A stretch of 53,596 bases of DNA from Planctomycetaceae bacterium (GTDB taxonomy: Bacteria; Planctomycetota; Planctomycetia; Pirellulales; UBA1268), in assembly GCA_947449135.1 (NCBI GenBank), contig CANFQO010000015.1, positions 1 through 53,596 on the forward strand, written 5' to 3'. The notes below the pieces were generated by a model. The model was given only the letters and a program-made list of their open reading frames with translations. It had not been told where the DNA came from and made no database searches. The position numbers and the translations under genes were made by a program. This document shows, one piece after another, positions 1 to 8,401 of this stretch (within the stretch, counting starts at the first letter, position 1; every line of letters begins with the position of its first letter).

Positions 1-10
1 ACGTAGGCGA

Positions 11-78
11 GGGGGTCGGCGGAAGCTCGAGGAGCGTTGGGCCGCCGCGGCCCCCGCGACGAGACTTTTGCCGCCCCC
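11..78 (+). repeat. Structured intergenic element, copy A
   Basis: This 68-nt inverted-repeat element lies 32 bases beyond the stop of the minus-strand gene ending at 111. The outer arm GGGGG (11-15) pairs with CCCCC (74-78). A single T (16) is bulged. CGGCGGAAG (17-25) pairs with CTTTTGCCG (65-73), including two G-T wobbles. Inside, GGGCC (39-43) pairs with GGCCC (49-53) and GCG (34-36) can pair with CGC (55-57). The same architecture recurs at 12577-12648 and, on the minus strand, at 8288-8354. What it does is not known; a folded RNA and a REP-like DNA repeat are both possible. Confidence 0.6.
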
Positions 79-110
79 GAAGCCGATGCTGCACGAAACT
101 CAGATGCGAT

Positions 111-1244
111 CTACCGTGCCGCGGGGGGCTTGGGCAGGCATGAGGCCAGCGCAAGCAGCGCGTAGCTGGTGACGAGATTGGGATCGCTCTCCAGCCAGCG
201 CGGGTTCGTGTTCACCCACGAGCCATCGGGCTGCTGCTTCGCGATCACAGCGTCGGACAATTCGCTCCGCCAGACATGCACGACCCCGGTCGCGTCAGCG
301 AACGTCTCCTCTCCCAGAGTATCGAGGGCCTTGGCCGCCGTCTGGAAATAGTAGTAGAGACCGGCGTCACCCATGCCTGGGTTTTCGGTGAACGTGTAGT
401 GCTGTGCCAGCCACTCGACCGCCGCCTTCACGCGGGGATCGTCCTTGGTGAGCCCGGCAAAGATCATGCTCTTGAGCCCGGCGTAGGTCATCGATCCGTA
501 GCTCCGTAGGCCCCCCTCTGGCGTCTTGCCCGCAAAGCTCTCGCCACCTGCGGCTGGCGTGTAGTAGAAGCCGCCGTCTGGATTTTTCGAGGCGAATGGC
601 AGGGAGTTGTGCGGGCTCTCGAGATTCTGGGTCCGCGACACGAACACCAGTGCCCGTTGGATCGCCGGATCGTTGGCACTCGTGCCCGCGCTTCGCAGGG
701 CCTCGATCAGGAACGATGTGTTGGAGAGATCGGGCCGGTTCTTTTTGCCATAGCCCGCGCCGCCATAGGCCGGATCATCGACTCCCTTCCCCTCACCGTC
801 ATCCCACTGCAACCCCGTGACGAACGCCCGTGCTGCCTTGATCTGTTCGTCATAGCGGCCGTCCCGATTGCAGGCGACGAGTGCTACCAGCGCGATCGAG
901 GTCTCGTAGTTGGATGCGAATGAGCCGGGAGGATGGATGCCGCCATCGGCTTGCTGGAACCCCAGCAGGTAGTCGATTCCCTTCTTCACCACCGGCGCGT
1001 CGGCTGGCGTGCCTGTTTTCACAAGAGCAGTGATCGCGAGCGCCGTGACGGCCGGACCGTTGGGGGCCGAAAAGCTGCCGTCAGCGGCCTGGCCCTGTTC
1101 GATCAGATACACGGAGGCCCGGCCGACGGCAGCGCGGATCGCGGTCTCATCGGCCCCCTGGACGGCCGTCAGCATGAGACCCATCACACCGAGACATGCC
1201 CCCAGGCACATGCCAACTGCGCCTCCCGCTTTGGCCAACTTCAT
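111..1244 (-). CDS. Exported squalene-cyclase-like alpha-toroid repeat protein
   Basis: The 377-residue product looks like the prenyltransferase/squalene-oxidase repeat proteins common in Planctomycetes. QW-like motifs are visible (QAADGSF, QQADGGI, QPDGSW) with alternating helical segments, which suggests an alpha/alpha toroid. I see no DXDD cyclase motif, so terpene cyclase activity is doubtful and a binding or scaffold role is at least as likely. The start at 1244 is preferred because GGAG lies 8-11 bases upstream and the protein then opens with a short basic and hydrophobic signal sequence ending near AVQGADE. An upstream ATG at 1283 has no ribosome site. Exported location is inferred from the signal sequence. 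Confidence 0.75.
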   Translation of the reverse strand: MKLAKAGGAVGMCLGACLGVMGLMLTAVQGADETAIRAAVGRASVYLIEQGQAADGSFSAPNGPAVTALAITALVKTGTPADAPVVKKGIDYLLGFQQADGGIHPPGSFASNYETSIALVALVACNRDGRYDEQIKAARAFVTGLQWDDGEGKGVDDPAYGGAGYGKKNRPDLSNTSFLIEALRSAGTSANDPAIQRALVFVSRTQNLESPHNSLPFASKNPDGGFYYTPAAGGESFAGKTPEGGLRSYGSMTYAGLKSMIFAGLTKDDPRVKAAVEWLAQHYTFTENPGMGDAGLYYYFQTAAKALDTLGEETFADATGVVHVWRSELSDAVIAKQQPDGSWVNTNPRWLESDPNLVTSYALLALASCLPKPPAAR

Positions 1245-1313
1245 GATGCGTCTCCGCGAGGTGAGGAACTCCTGCAGAAGCATACGGTGGCTAGGTGCCT
1301 GCCGGAAAGCGGC

Positions 1314-1886
1314 TCACACAGGTGCGGTGGGCAGCGCCCGCGGATAGGGCGGTACGGCCCGTGGGGGCGGATCGCGGCCCTCTTCGAGGCTCCACTGTTC
1401 CCGCTCTTCGTCGCTGGCGTAGTAGATCAGCCAGACCGTTGCGTCTTCCGCATCGGTGGTGCTGCAATCCCAGTGAAAATAGTTGTCGGGTAGGTCTACA
1501 CGCTTCACCGTCGCCGGCAGGATGTCGCGGCGGATGAGGGCGTAGAGTTCTCGGTCGGGCAGATGGTCGGTGAAGTCAAGCACCACCCGCTGTGAATAGA
1601 GCCTTTCGATCGTCTCCCAGAGGCGTTCCCGCACCTGGTCGTCGTCGAGGGTGCAGGCCGGTTGCAACGCCAGCACGGGCTCAAACCAGCGAGCGATTGG
1701 GACGAGGGGTGCACGCTCCCAGGCCAACATCGATTCCAAGAACCGGTTTTCAACGGCGGTGGGCAGGACGCGGAAGTCGATCTCCCAGATCGACTCGTCC
1801 AGATAGGGCTCGATCTCGTTGCGCAGTTCGCAGTTGCGCAGGAGGCAGTCGACTTCGTCCGGTTCGGGATGGTGTGCGAGAGGCAT
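1314..1886 (-). CDS. Hypothetical acidic protein
   Basis: I do not recognise this 190-residue protein. It has no signal peptide or membrane segment. It is rich in acidic residues and tryptophan, with a central predicted helical part (EIDFRVLPTAVENRFL) and a proline-rich tail (DPPPRAVPPYPRALP). The internal ATG at 1886 is preferred over the upstream one at 1991, because the first 35 residues of the longer form are glycine- and serine-rich with no fold-like pattern, and AGGGAA lies upstream of 1886. Neighbours are rpiB upstream and the toroid protein downstream on the same strand, but the gaps are too large to argue for an operon. Confidence 0.55.
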   Translation of the reverse strand: MPLAHHPEPDEVDCLLRNCELRNEIEPYLDESIWEIDFRVLPTAVENRFLESMLAWERAPLVPIARWFEPVLALQPACTLDDDQVRERLWETIERLYSQRVVLDFTDHLPDRELYALIRRDILPATVKRVDLPDNYFHWDCSTTDAEDATVWLIYYASDEEREQWSLEEGRDPPPRAVPPYPRALPTAPV

Positions 1887-2105
1887 GCCGTGCGAATTCC
1901 CTGAGGGGCCGTAGTGCGGGCCACCGGCACACGCCGGCTCTGATCCGCTCCAGAGTTCGACGATACCAACGCCTCCGATCGGTTCAATCAATTTTCAGAG
2001 GTTTTTTGCCCTGTTTTCGAGACCCCGGGCCGCACGACCGCTACGACACGATCACTTTCCGTAGTTCCGCGAAACGGGGCATTCTGCCGGGGCCGATGGC
2101 TCGGT

Positions 2106-2570
2106 TCAGGACGGCTTCTCGGCAGACTCGCCGCCACATTCCAGAGCGGCGATTTTGCCGACCCGACGGGCGTGGCGGCCCCCCTCGAAAGGAGTCTCGA
2201 GCCAGGTGCGGATCAGCTTGTCCTGGACCTCGGGCCCGATCATCTCGGCCGACAGGCAGAGGACGTTGAGATCGTTGTGGCGGCGGCTCATTTCAGCCGT
2301 CACCTCGTCGTGGCAGGTTGCCGCCCGTACACCCGGCAGTTTGTTGGCGGCGATCGCCATCCCCACTCCGGTGCAGCACAGCAGGATGCCGCGATCGGCC
2401 GTGCCATGGCTCACCCGCCTGGCGACATCCGCGGCGATGTCGGGATAGTCAACGGCCTCGTCGTTGTGGCAGCCACAGTCGACCACTTCGTTGCCCATGC
2501 GCTCGAGAAGCCCCATGAGCCGAATCTTTGCCGCCACACCCCGATGGTCGCTGCCGATGGCAATCCGCAT
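2106..2570 (-). CDS. rpiB: Ribose-5-phosphate isomerase B
   Basis: This 154-residue protein is a full-length RpiB/LacAB-family isomerase, which interconverts ribose 5-phosphate and ribulose 5-phosphate in the pentose phosphate pathway in the cytoplasm. The N-terminus IAIGSDHRG carries the phosphate-binding Asp-His, and GILLCCTGVGMAIAANK aligns with the family's CGTGxGxxxAANK block, giving C65 as the catalytic cysteine. The Gly after that cysteine is Cys here. HNDLNVLCLSAEMIG is the usual second signature. It lies 80 bases downstream of the Sua5-like/LMW-phosphatase gene on the same strand. The same three families are neighbours in Bacillus (ywlC, ywlE, ywlF), so the linkage is probably old. 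Confidence 0.93.
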   Translation of the reverse strand: MRIAIGSDHRGVAAKIRLMGLLERMGNEVVDCGCHNDEAVDYPDIAADVARRVSHGTADRGILLCCTGVGMAIAANKLPGVRAATCHDEVTAEMSRRHNDLNVLCLSAEMIGPEVQDKLIRTWLETPFEGGRHARRVGKIAALECGGESAEKPS

Positions 2571-2578
2571 GAAAAGCT

Positions 2579-2615
2579 CCCTGACAAAATCGATCCCTGA
2601 AAAATCGATACCTGA
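2579..2615 (-). repeat. Short tandem repeat upstream of rpiB
   Basis: The word AAAATCGAT occurs at 2586-2594 and 2601-2609. It is flanked by CCCTGA at 2579-2584, CCCTGA at 2595-2600 and CCTGA at 2611-2615, giving a period of 15-16 bases. The block sits immediately upstream of the rpiB start and is A/T-rich against its surroundings, so it could be an operator or only a small duplication. Confidence 0.5.
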
Positions 2616-2650
2616 CCATGCCTATCAGCACGGTGAGACCCGCCCCCGGC

Positions 2651-3802
2651 TCACGTGCCGCCGAACAGTTGGGAACCGAGTGTATCGATTCTACCGGCCA
2701 AATGCTCGCGGATTTGCTCCGCACATTTTCGGTAGGTTGCTAGCGTGCCGCCGATGGGGTCGATCACGTCGTGACGATCCGGAGAAAGCATCGCCACGCG
2801 GCCGCCCGCCTCGGGAAATTGGGCAAGAATCGTAGCCCGATGCGATGCCGTCATGGTCCAGATGATGTCAGCCTGGCGGGCCAGATTTTCGGTGAGCGGC
2901 TGGCTCTCGTGGCCAGAAAGGTCGGCCCCCCGCTCACGCATCGCCTCCAGGGCACCGGTGCTCGCCTTCCCGCCACCCCAGGCCGCGATGCCGGCGCTGG
3001 CGACGACCACGCCTTGCCGTTCGATCTCGTCCTGTCGGCAGCCGAGTCGCTCTGCGATCAGTTCCCGGAACAGCGTCTCTGCCATCGGGCTGCGGCAGGT
3101 ATTGCCGGTGCACACGAAGAGTACCATCAGGCTGGAAAGCCGGCGGAGCGTCTCTTCAGAGACGATGCCTGGGTGCACCACACGGAAGCCAGACGCATCG
3201 ATCTCGATGGTTGAGGCCGGCTGTGCATACCGCGCCCGGCCGTCATCGATGACCAGACTCACCGCCGCGCCAACCGTCTCGCACCGCTCGACGATCTCGG
3301 CTGCCGTGACCAGGGGTGCACCGGCCGCTCCAGTTGGCTCCGCCAGCACGACCGGGCCGGCCAGCATCCGCATGCAGTCGGCGAGCATCGAATGCCCCGG
3401 GACTCTCAGTCGCAGTCGGCCGGAGCCGACGACCAACTGCTGCACGCCGATGGGTAACCGGTGCACGAGGCTGTCGGAATGGTCATCGCCGACGATGAGC
3501 GTCACCGGTCCGGGCCAGCACCGCCGTGACAGCCGTTGGCCCAGCGGACTCAGTCTTGGGGCCCAATCCAGAGCCTCGTCGGCGCTTTTGAGGGCCAGCG
3601 TCAGCCGTGGTTCCCCTGGCACCTCCGGTGACAGGCAGCAGAGTCTCTCCGCCGCTGCCGCGTGCCGGGCGCTAGCGGCTACCACGTAGTCGGTCTCTGT
3701 CGGAAATGCGACCGCCCTGCCCTCGGCCAATGCCTGCACAGCACGATGCACGACATCGCGGGCGTCTTCGGAGCGGCGCAGATCAATGACCATGGGCGGC
3801 AT
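2651..3802 (-). CDS. Degenerate Sua5/YrdC domain fused to low-molecular-weight protein tyrosine phosphatase
   Basis: The 383-residue product has two domains. Residues 5-215 follow the Sua5/YrdC fold (FPTETDYV, CWPGPVTLIV, ASTIEID), which normally makes threonylcarbamoyl-AMP for tRNA t6A. The KGRP-type Lys/Arg motif is absent and the SxN motif is replaced by AEPTGAAG, so this activity is doubtful. Residues 226-383 are an LMW-PTP with an intact P-loop CTGNTCRS (C231, R237) and the general-acid loop DVIDPIGG. It could dephosphorylate protein tyrosine or arginine. The start at 3802 is chosen because the Sua5 fold begins there; an in-frame start at 4003 adds 67 residues with no recognisable domain. 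rpiB follows on the same strand. Confidence 0.85.
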   Translation of the reverse strand: MPPMVIDLRRSEDARDVVHRAVQALAEGRAVAFPTETDYVVAASARHAAAAERLCCLSPEVPGEPRLTLALKSADEALDWAPRLSPLGQRLSRRCWPGPVTLIVGDDHSDSLVHRLPIGVQQLVVGSGRLRLRVPGHSMLADCMRMLAGPVVLAEPTGAAGAPLVTAAEIVERCETVGAAVSLVIDDGRARYAQPASTIEIDASGFRVVHPGIVSEETLRRLSSLMVLFVCTGNTCRSPMAETLFRELIAERLGCRQDEIERQGVVVASAGIAAWGGGKASTGALEAMRERGADLSGHESQPLTENLARQADIIWTMTASHRATILAQFPEAGGRVAMLSPDRHDVIDPIGGTLATYRKCAEQIREHLAGRIDTLGSQLFGGT

Positions 3803-4096
3803 GGGCAGGGGCCGACTTCGGTGAATGCCATGCACCCGGCGAGCCGTGCTCGCGGGAGAAACGCAGAAATGGGGCGGAAACATGGAAAAATACAGGACTT
3901 TGCCTCGTGCAGTCAAGCATCGCTGTCTGGGCAGACCGGGCGATCCGCTGAAAAGGCCTCGGCGTAGCATCAGGGCAAAAATGGCCTGGAATGCTCGGGG
4001 CAACGATCACGGGACACTTTTCGGCTTGTGACGCAGTCCGTGGCTGCGGTATTCCTCCCCGACCCGCGGCCGCCCCTCCCTTCATCGGCACCATTG

Positions 4097-7000
4097 ATGC
4101 TCCCGCGCACGAGCTTGAAACCGACGTTCCTGATGCCATCCGCAGGATCGCAGTCCTTCCATTTCGGAAGGGCCATGGGTGTGCTGCCCACGGCATGCGT
4201 TGCCGTCTGGCTGTGCATGGCAGTCGCACACGGGCAACAGCCCCAGGTTCCGGGTGGCATCACGCCCTTGCCGCAGCCGTCCGCGACTGCAGCGGTCGAC
4301 GAGGCCAACCGCATCGTCGAGGTTCGGATCGAAGGAAACCACGCCACGGACGTTTCCAAGCTCCCAAAACTCGTCACCCGCGCCGGCCAGATCTTTGATG
4401 CCCAAGCGATCGAGGAAGATGTTCGCACGCTCCACCGCTGCCGCAAATTCGTCGATGTCCATCCGAAGTACGTCCGCGTGAAGGAGGGCGTGGTCGTGAT
4501 CTTCCAGGTGGTGGAACGGCCGATGCTGCGGTACGTCAAATACGTCGGCAATCAACGCGTGCCGAGCCGCACGATCCGGAAGAAGGCTGAGATCGAAGTT
4601 GGCGATTCGATGGACGCCTACGTCGTCGAGGAGGCCCGCCGTCGGATCGAGTCGTATTACCAGGAAAAGGGCTACGACGCCGCGAAGGTGACCACGATCG
4701 AGGGGAGCAAGCCTGGTGATAAGGGAGCAGTGTTCCTCATCGACGAGGGCCGGAGCCGCAAGTCGCTCTGGACCGGGTTCGTCGGCAACACCATCGCCAC
4801 CGACGCCCGGCTGCTCACGCAGATCAAATCGAAGCCAGGCGTGTTGTGGCTGCTCGGCGGCGACCTGGACCGCGCGAAGATTGATGCGGACGTCGAGACG
4901 CTCACCGCCTATTACCGGAGCCTCGGCTTCTTTCAGGCCAAGGTCGGACGCGAGGTCGAGGTCGTCAACGGCGGCAAGCGCGAATGGACGATGCTCACGT
5001 TCGTAATCAACGAGGGTCCGCGATATTCCGTCCGCAACGTGTCGTTCGTCGGTAACAGCAAGTTCAAGAGCGAATTCATCTCACGGGAACTCAAGCTCAC
5101 CAGCGGCCAGCCGTTCAACCAGACGAAGATGGACGCCGACCTCGGCATGATCCGCGACATCTACGGAGGCCGCGGCTTCGTCTTCGCTGACATTAAGGCC
5201 GATCCGCGGTTTCTCGAGGAACCGGGCCAGTTGGACCTTGTCTACAACATCGAAGAGGGACAGCGGTACCGCGTCGGCAAGATTAACGTCCGCATCCGCG
5301 GCGAGCATCCGCACACCCGGCACAGCACCGTGCTCAACCGACTCTCGCTTCGGCCCGGCGACATCCTCGACATCCGCAAGCTTCGCGACGATGAGCGGCG
5401 GCTGAAGGCGAGCAGTCTGTTTCTCGCCGATGCTGCCAAGGGCGAGGGTCCCCGCATTGCCTTCAGCAAGCCCGAGGGGGAGGAGAAGAAGCAGATCGCC
5501 CGCGATCCGAAGCGTCCGGGGTTCCGCGGACAGAGTCCCGATGCGGATGACGAAGCTGATGAGGTGATAGACCTCGTGCTCGAAGGGGAATGGAATCCGG
5601 AAGAACCGCAGCAGGAAACCGTGGCGTCGAAGCCGGTGTGGCGCGGCCAGAGTCCGACGCCCGTCGCCCAGCCCGCCCCGCAGGCGTGGGGCGGCACTCC
5701 GCTGGCACCGACCGGCCCCGAGGCGGTCGATTATTCGCGGACGGTGGCTCCTGCCCCGCGGTCGCCCGCGTATGTGGCACAGGCTCCCGTCGCGCCGGCA
5801 TTCCCCGGAGGACCGGCCCCGGCCGTACAGCCGGGCATGATGCAGCCAGCGTTCAATCCCGCCGCCGTCCCCAACGCCTCGCCGATGATGGGTCAGCCGG
5901 GCGTGGTGCAGCCTGGCATGATGCAACCCGTGCAATTTCAGCCGGGCATGCAGCCGGGAATGGCCCAGCCGGGCGTGATGCCGCCCGGCATGGCCCAGCC
6001 TGGCATGGTGCCGAACTTCGGCGCCGAACCGCTGGAGGTGTTCCCAGGTCAGGAGCCCTACGTCATCGTCGACGTCGACGCCGAGGAAACGCAGACCGGC
6101 CGGCTCATGATTGGTGCGGGCGTCAACTCCAATGCCGGGCTCGTCGGCAACATCGTTGTTGACGAACAGAATTTCGACATCACTCGTCTACCGCGGAGTT
6201 GGGACGACATCCGCAATGGCACCGCCTTCCGCGGGGCAGGTCAGCGGTTCCGCCTGGAGGCTGCCCCCGGCACGCAGTTGCAGCGCTATACGGCAACCTT
6301 CCAGGAGCCGTATCTCTTCGACACGCGAATCGGTCTTTCCACCAGCGCCTCTTACTACACCCGCTATTTCTACGACTGGGCGGAATCCCGCGTCGGCGGC
6401 CGCGTGGGCCTCGGCTACCAGTTTGCATTTGCCCCCAACCTTTCGGTGAACACCGCGTTCCGTGGCGAGAGCGTGGACGTCTACAACCCACGTGTCTACG
6501 CCCCCGCCATCCAGAACATGCTCGGCACGAATTCCGTTTACGGCTTTAGTGGCGGGCTCATCCATGACACCCGTGACAGTCCGTTCCTGCCAACCCAGGG
6601 TCATTTGGCGACATTTGAGTTCGAGCAGGTGATCGGCACCTTCGTCTATCCACGAGGCATTCTCGAGGGTCGTCAGTATTTCCTGCTCAACGAGCGGCCT
6701 GACGGTTCGGGCCGGCATGTGCTTTCTGTCGGTTCCGTGTTGGGTATGTCAGGTCCCAATACCCCCGCCTACGACAACTTCTTCGCGGGCGGCTACAACA
6801 CCCTCCGCGGCTTCACCTTTCGCGGAGCCAGCCCGCGTCAGAACGGAGCGATCATCGGCGGTCCGTTCGAGTGGCTCAACACCGTCGAATACATGTTCCC
6901 GATCACGGCCAGCGACGCGCTTCGCGGTGTCGTCTTCACCGACTTCGGTACCGTTGAATCGAATGTGTCGATCAGCAACATGCGGGTGGCGCCCGGCTTT

Positions 7001-7126
7001 GGCATGCGGATCACGCTGCCGGCGATGGGACCAGCGCCGATCGCGCTCGACTTCGCCTTCCCGGTGGTCTATGCCCCCGACGACAGCAAGCAGTTGTTCA
7101 GCTTCTTCGTTGGGTTTGCCCGCTGA
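4097..7126 (+). CDS. bamA: BamA/Omp85 outer-membrane assembly protein with proline-rich insert
   Basis: The protein (1009 residues from the 4097 ATG) belongs to the BamA/Omp85 family, which inserts beta-barrel proteins in the outer membrane. A signal sequence (GVLPTACVAVWLCMAVAHG) is followed by several POTRA-like repeats (about residues 70-500; IVEVRIEGN, RYVKYVGNQ, YSVRNVSFVGN, YRVGKINVRI). A low-complexity Pro/Gln/Gly/Met segment follows (about 510-640), then the barrel (about 650-1009) with FFAGGYNTLRGF, the conserved VRGF-like loop. It ends in GFAR, not a terminal aromatic residue. The start is uncertain: GTG at 4028 and ATG at 4175 are alternatives and none has a clear ribosome site. 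The GT9 gene begins six bases after its stop. Confidence 0.9.
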   Translation: MLPRTSLKPTFLMPSAGSQSFHFGRAMGVLPTACVAVWLCMAVAHGQQPQVPGGITPLPQPSATAAVDEANRIVEVRIEGNHATDVSKLPKLVTRAGQIFDAQAIEEDVRTLHRCRKFVDVHPKYVRVKEGVVVIFQVVERPMLRYVKYVGNQRVPSRTIRKKAEIEVGDSMDAYVVEEARRRIESYYQEKGYDAAKVTTIEGSKPGDKGAVFLIDEGRSRKSLWTGFVGNTIATDARLLTQIKSKPGVLWLLGGDLDRAKIDADVETLTAYYRSLGFFQAKVGREVEVVNGGKREWTMLTFVINEGPRYSVRNVSFVGNSKFKSEFISRELKLTSGQPFNQTKMDADLGMIRDIYGGRGFVFADIKADPRFLEEPGQLDLVYNIEEGQRYRVGKINVRIRGEHPHTRHSTVLNRLSLRPGDILDIRKLRDDERRLKASSLFLADAAKGEGPRIAFSKPEGEEKKQIARDPKRPGFRGQSPDADDEADEVIDLVLEGEWNPEEPQQETVASKPVWRGQSPTPVAQPAPQAWGGTPLAPTGPEAVDYSRTVAPAPRSPAYVAQAPVAPAFPGGPAPAVQPGMMQPAFNPAAVPNASPMMGQPGVVQPGMMQPVQFQPGMQPGMAQPGVMPPGMAQPGMVPNFGAEPLEVFPGQEPYVIVDVDAEETQTGRLMIGAGVNSNAGLVGNIVVDEQNFDITRLPRSWDDIRNGTAFRGAGQRFRLEAAPGTQLQRYTATFQEPYLFDTRIGLSTSASYYTRYFYDWAESRVGGRVGLGYQFAFAPNLSVNTAFRGESVDVYNPRVYAPAIQNMLGTNSVYGFSGGLIHDTRDSPFLPTQGHLATFEFEQVIGTFVYPRGILEGRQYFLLNERPDGSGRHVLSVGSVLGMSGPNTPAYDNFFAGGYNTLRGFTFRGASPRQNGAIIGGPFEWLNTVEYMFPITASDALRGVVFTDFGTVESNVSISNMRVAPGFGMRITLPAMGPAPIALDFAFPVVYAPDDSKQLFSFFVGFAR

Positions 7127-7132
7127 CAACAC

Positions 7133-8251
7133 ATGCCCGCGGGACCGTCATCCATGCCAAACACAGCCGCGACTCCCGAGCGGATTCTCGTGGTGTGCAA
7201 CAGCTTCCTCGGCGACACGGTGCTGGGGATTCCCTTCTTCCGCAACCTACGGCGCCGGTTTCCGCAGGCGGTCATCGACGTGCTGAGCGAGCCGGGGGCG
7301 GCGGCGGTGCTGACCCACTGTCCCTACACGAACGAACTCATTGCCTGGCCGCGGCCGCCGCGATCGAAGCGGCTGCTGCCCGCAGCGCTGGCGGCCATTT
7401 TCGGGCAGGCGTCATGGCTGCGATCGCGCGGGTATGCCCGGGTCTATCTTTTCAAGCGATCGTTCTCGAGCGCCGTGCTCGTCTGGCTGGCCGGCATACC
7501 GTGGCGGGTCGGCCATCGAGCAGAGGGTCGCGGCAGACTCCTGTCGCGGACAGTCGGCATGCACCGCGGCCGGCATCAGGCGGAGTCCTACCTCGATCTC
7601 CTCCGCTGCGATGGCATCGCGGTGGATGATGGCCACAATGAAAACTGGGTGCCCGAACAGGATCGTGCCACGCTCGACAGCCTGTTGGTGGATGTGCCTG
7701 CAGGCCGCCCCCGAGTGTTCGTGGCCGCGCGTTCGACCAATCCCGAGAAACACTGGCCGATCGACCGCTGGTCGGCCGTGATCGATTGGCTGGTGGCGAC
7801 GCGGGGCTGCGAGATTTTCTTCTGTGGGAGTCCGTCTGACGTCGTGGTGCACAGGGAGATCGTGAGCCTGCTCGATCCGCGTGTCGCCGGGCATGTCCAC
7901 GATCACTCGGCTTCCGTGCCATTGCGACGGCTGGGCAGCCTGCTGACGCGGATGGATCTTTGTATGGGGATCGACAGCGGACTGCCGCACATCGCTGCGT
8001 CGCACGGTGTGCCTGTGGTGGTGCTGTTCGGTCCCACCGATCCTCAGCAATGGCACCCGTGGAAGACCGCTTACGAAGTCGTGCAGTCAGGGAGGGTGTT
8101 GCCGCAAGGGGGTAGGTCGATGCTCGACATCGGCGTCGAGCAGGTGACCGCGGCAGCAGCGCGGCTGCTTGACGACAAGGCCGGTTCGGCACATGCACCG
8201 CGGCCTCAGGCGATGCTTGTGCATCGGATGTGTGATGGTGCCGTCGCCTAG
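7133..8251 (+). CDS. Glycosyltransferase family 9 (heptosyltransferase-like)
   Basis: The 372-residue protein matches the GT9 family (ADP-heptose:LPS heptosyltransferases). The N-terminal motif RILVVCNSFLGDTVLGIPF is the usual opening Rossmann strand and loop. The C-terminal GIDSGLPHIAASHGVPVVVLFGPTDP is the family donor-binding signature (quoted here in its two halves: GIDSGLPHIAASHG and VPVVVLFGPTDP). It probably adds a sugar to an outer-membrane glycolipid at the inner face of the cytoplasmic membrane. It starts six bases after bamA, so the two are probably co-transcribed. ATG at 7154 is an alternative start. The exact donor and acceptor cannot be read from sequence. Confidence 0.85.
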   Translation: MPAGPSSMPNTAATPERILVVCNSFLGDTVLGIPFFRNLRRRFPQAVIDVLSEPGAAAVLTHCPYTNELIAWPRPPRSKRLLPAALAAIFGQASWLRSRGYARVYLFKRSFSSAVLVWLAGIPWRVGHRAEGRGRLLSRTVGMHRGRHQAESYLDLLRCDGIAVDDGHNENWVPEQDRATLDSLLVDVPAGRPRVFVAARSTNPEKHWPIDRWSAVIDWLVATRGCEIFFCGSPSDVVVHREIVSLLDPRVAGHVHDHSASVPLRRLGSLLTRMDLCMGIDSGLPHIAASHGVPVVVLFGPTDPQQWHPWKTAYEVVQSGRVLPQGGRSMLDIGVEQVTAAAARLLDDKAGSAHAPRPQAMLVHRMCDGAVA

Positions 8252-8287
8252 ATCGCAGTCGAGATAGGTCGAGCGGCCCAAGCCGCC

Positions 8288-8354
8288 GGGGGCGTTGAAA
8301 GCCTCCGACTCGAGGGCAGGATAGCCCGACTCGCTTCGGCTTCCACCGACCCCC
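8288..8354 (-). repeat. Structured intergenic element, copy C
   Basis: This copy is read on the minus strand and lies 48 bases past the stop of the HI0933-like gene, in the spacer between two convergent genes. GGGGG (8354-8350) pairs with CCCCC (8292-8288), with flanking GCC and GGC extending the stem by three. One T is bulged, as in copies A and B. CGGTGGAAG pairs with CTTTCAACG with one mismatch. Compared with A and B, one C-G pair has become T-A, a compensating change. An inner hairpin GGGC-TATCCT-GCCC has the same loop as copy B. The rest of the 150-base spacer (8252-8401) shows nothing else. Confidence 0.6.
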
Positions 8355-8401
8355 GGCTCCTTCAACAGCCAGAGAAGCCGTCCGAATGAACCTTGAGTCG
8401 C

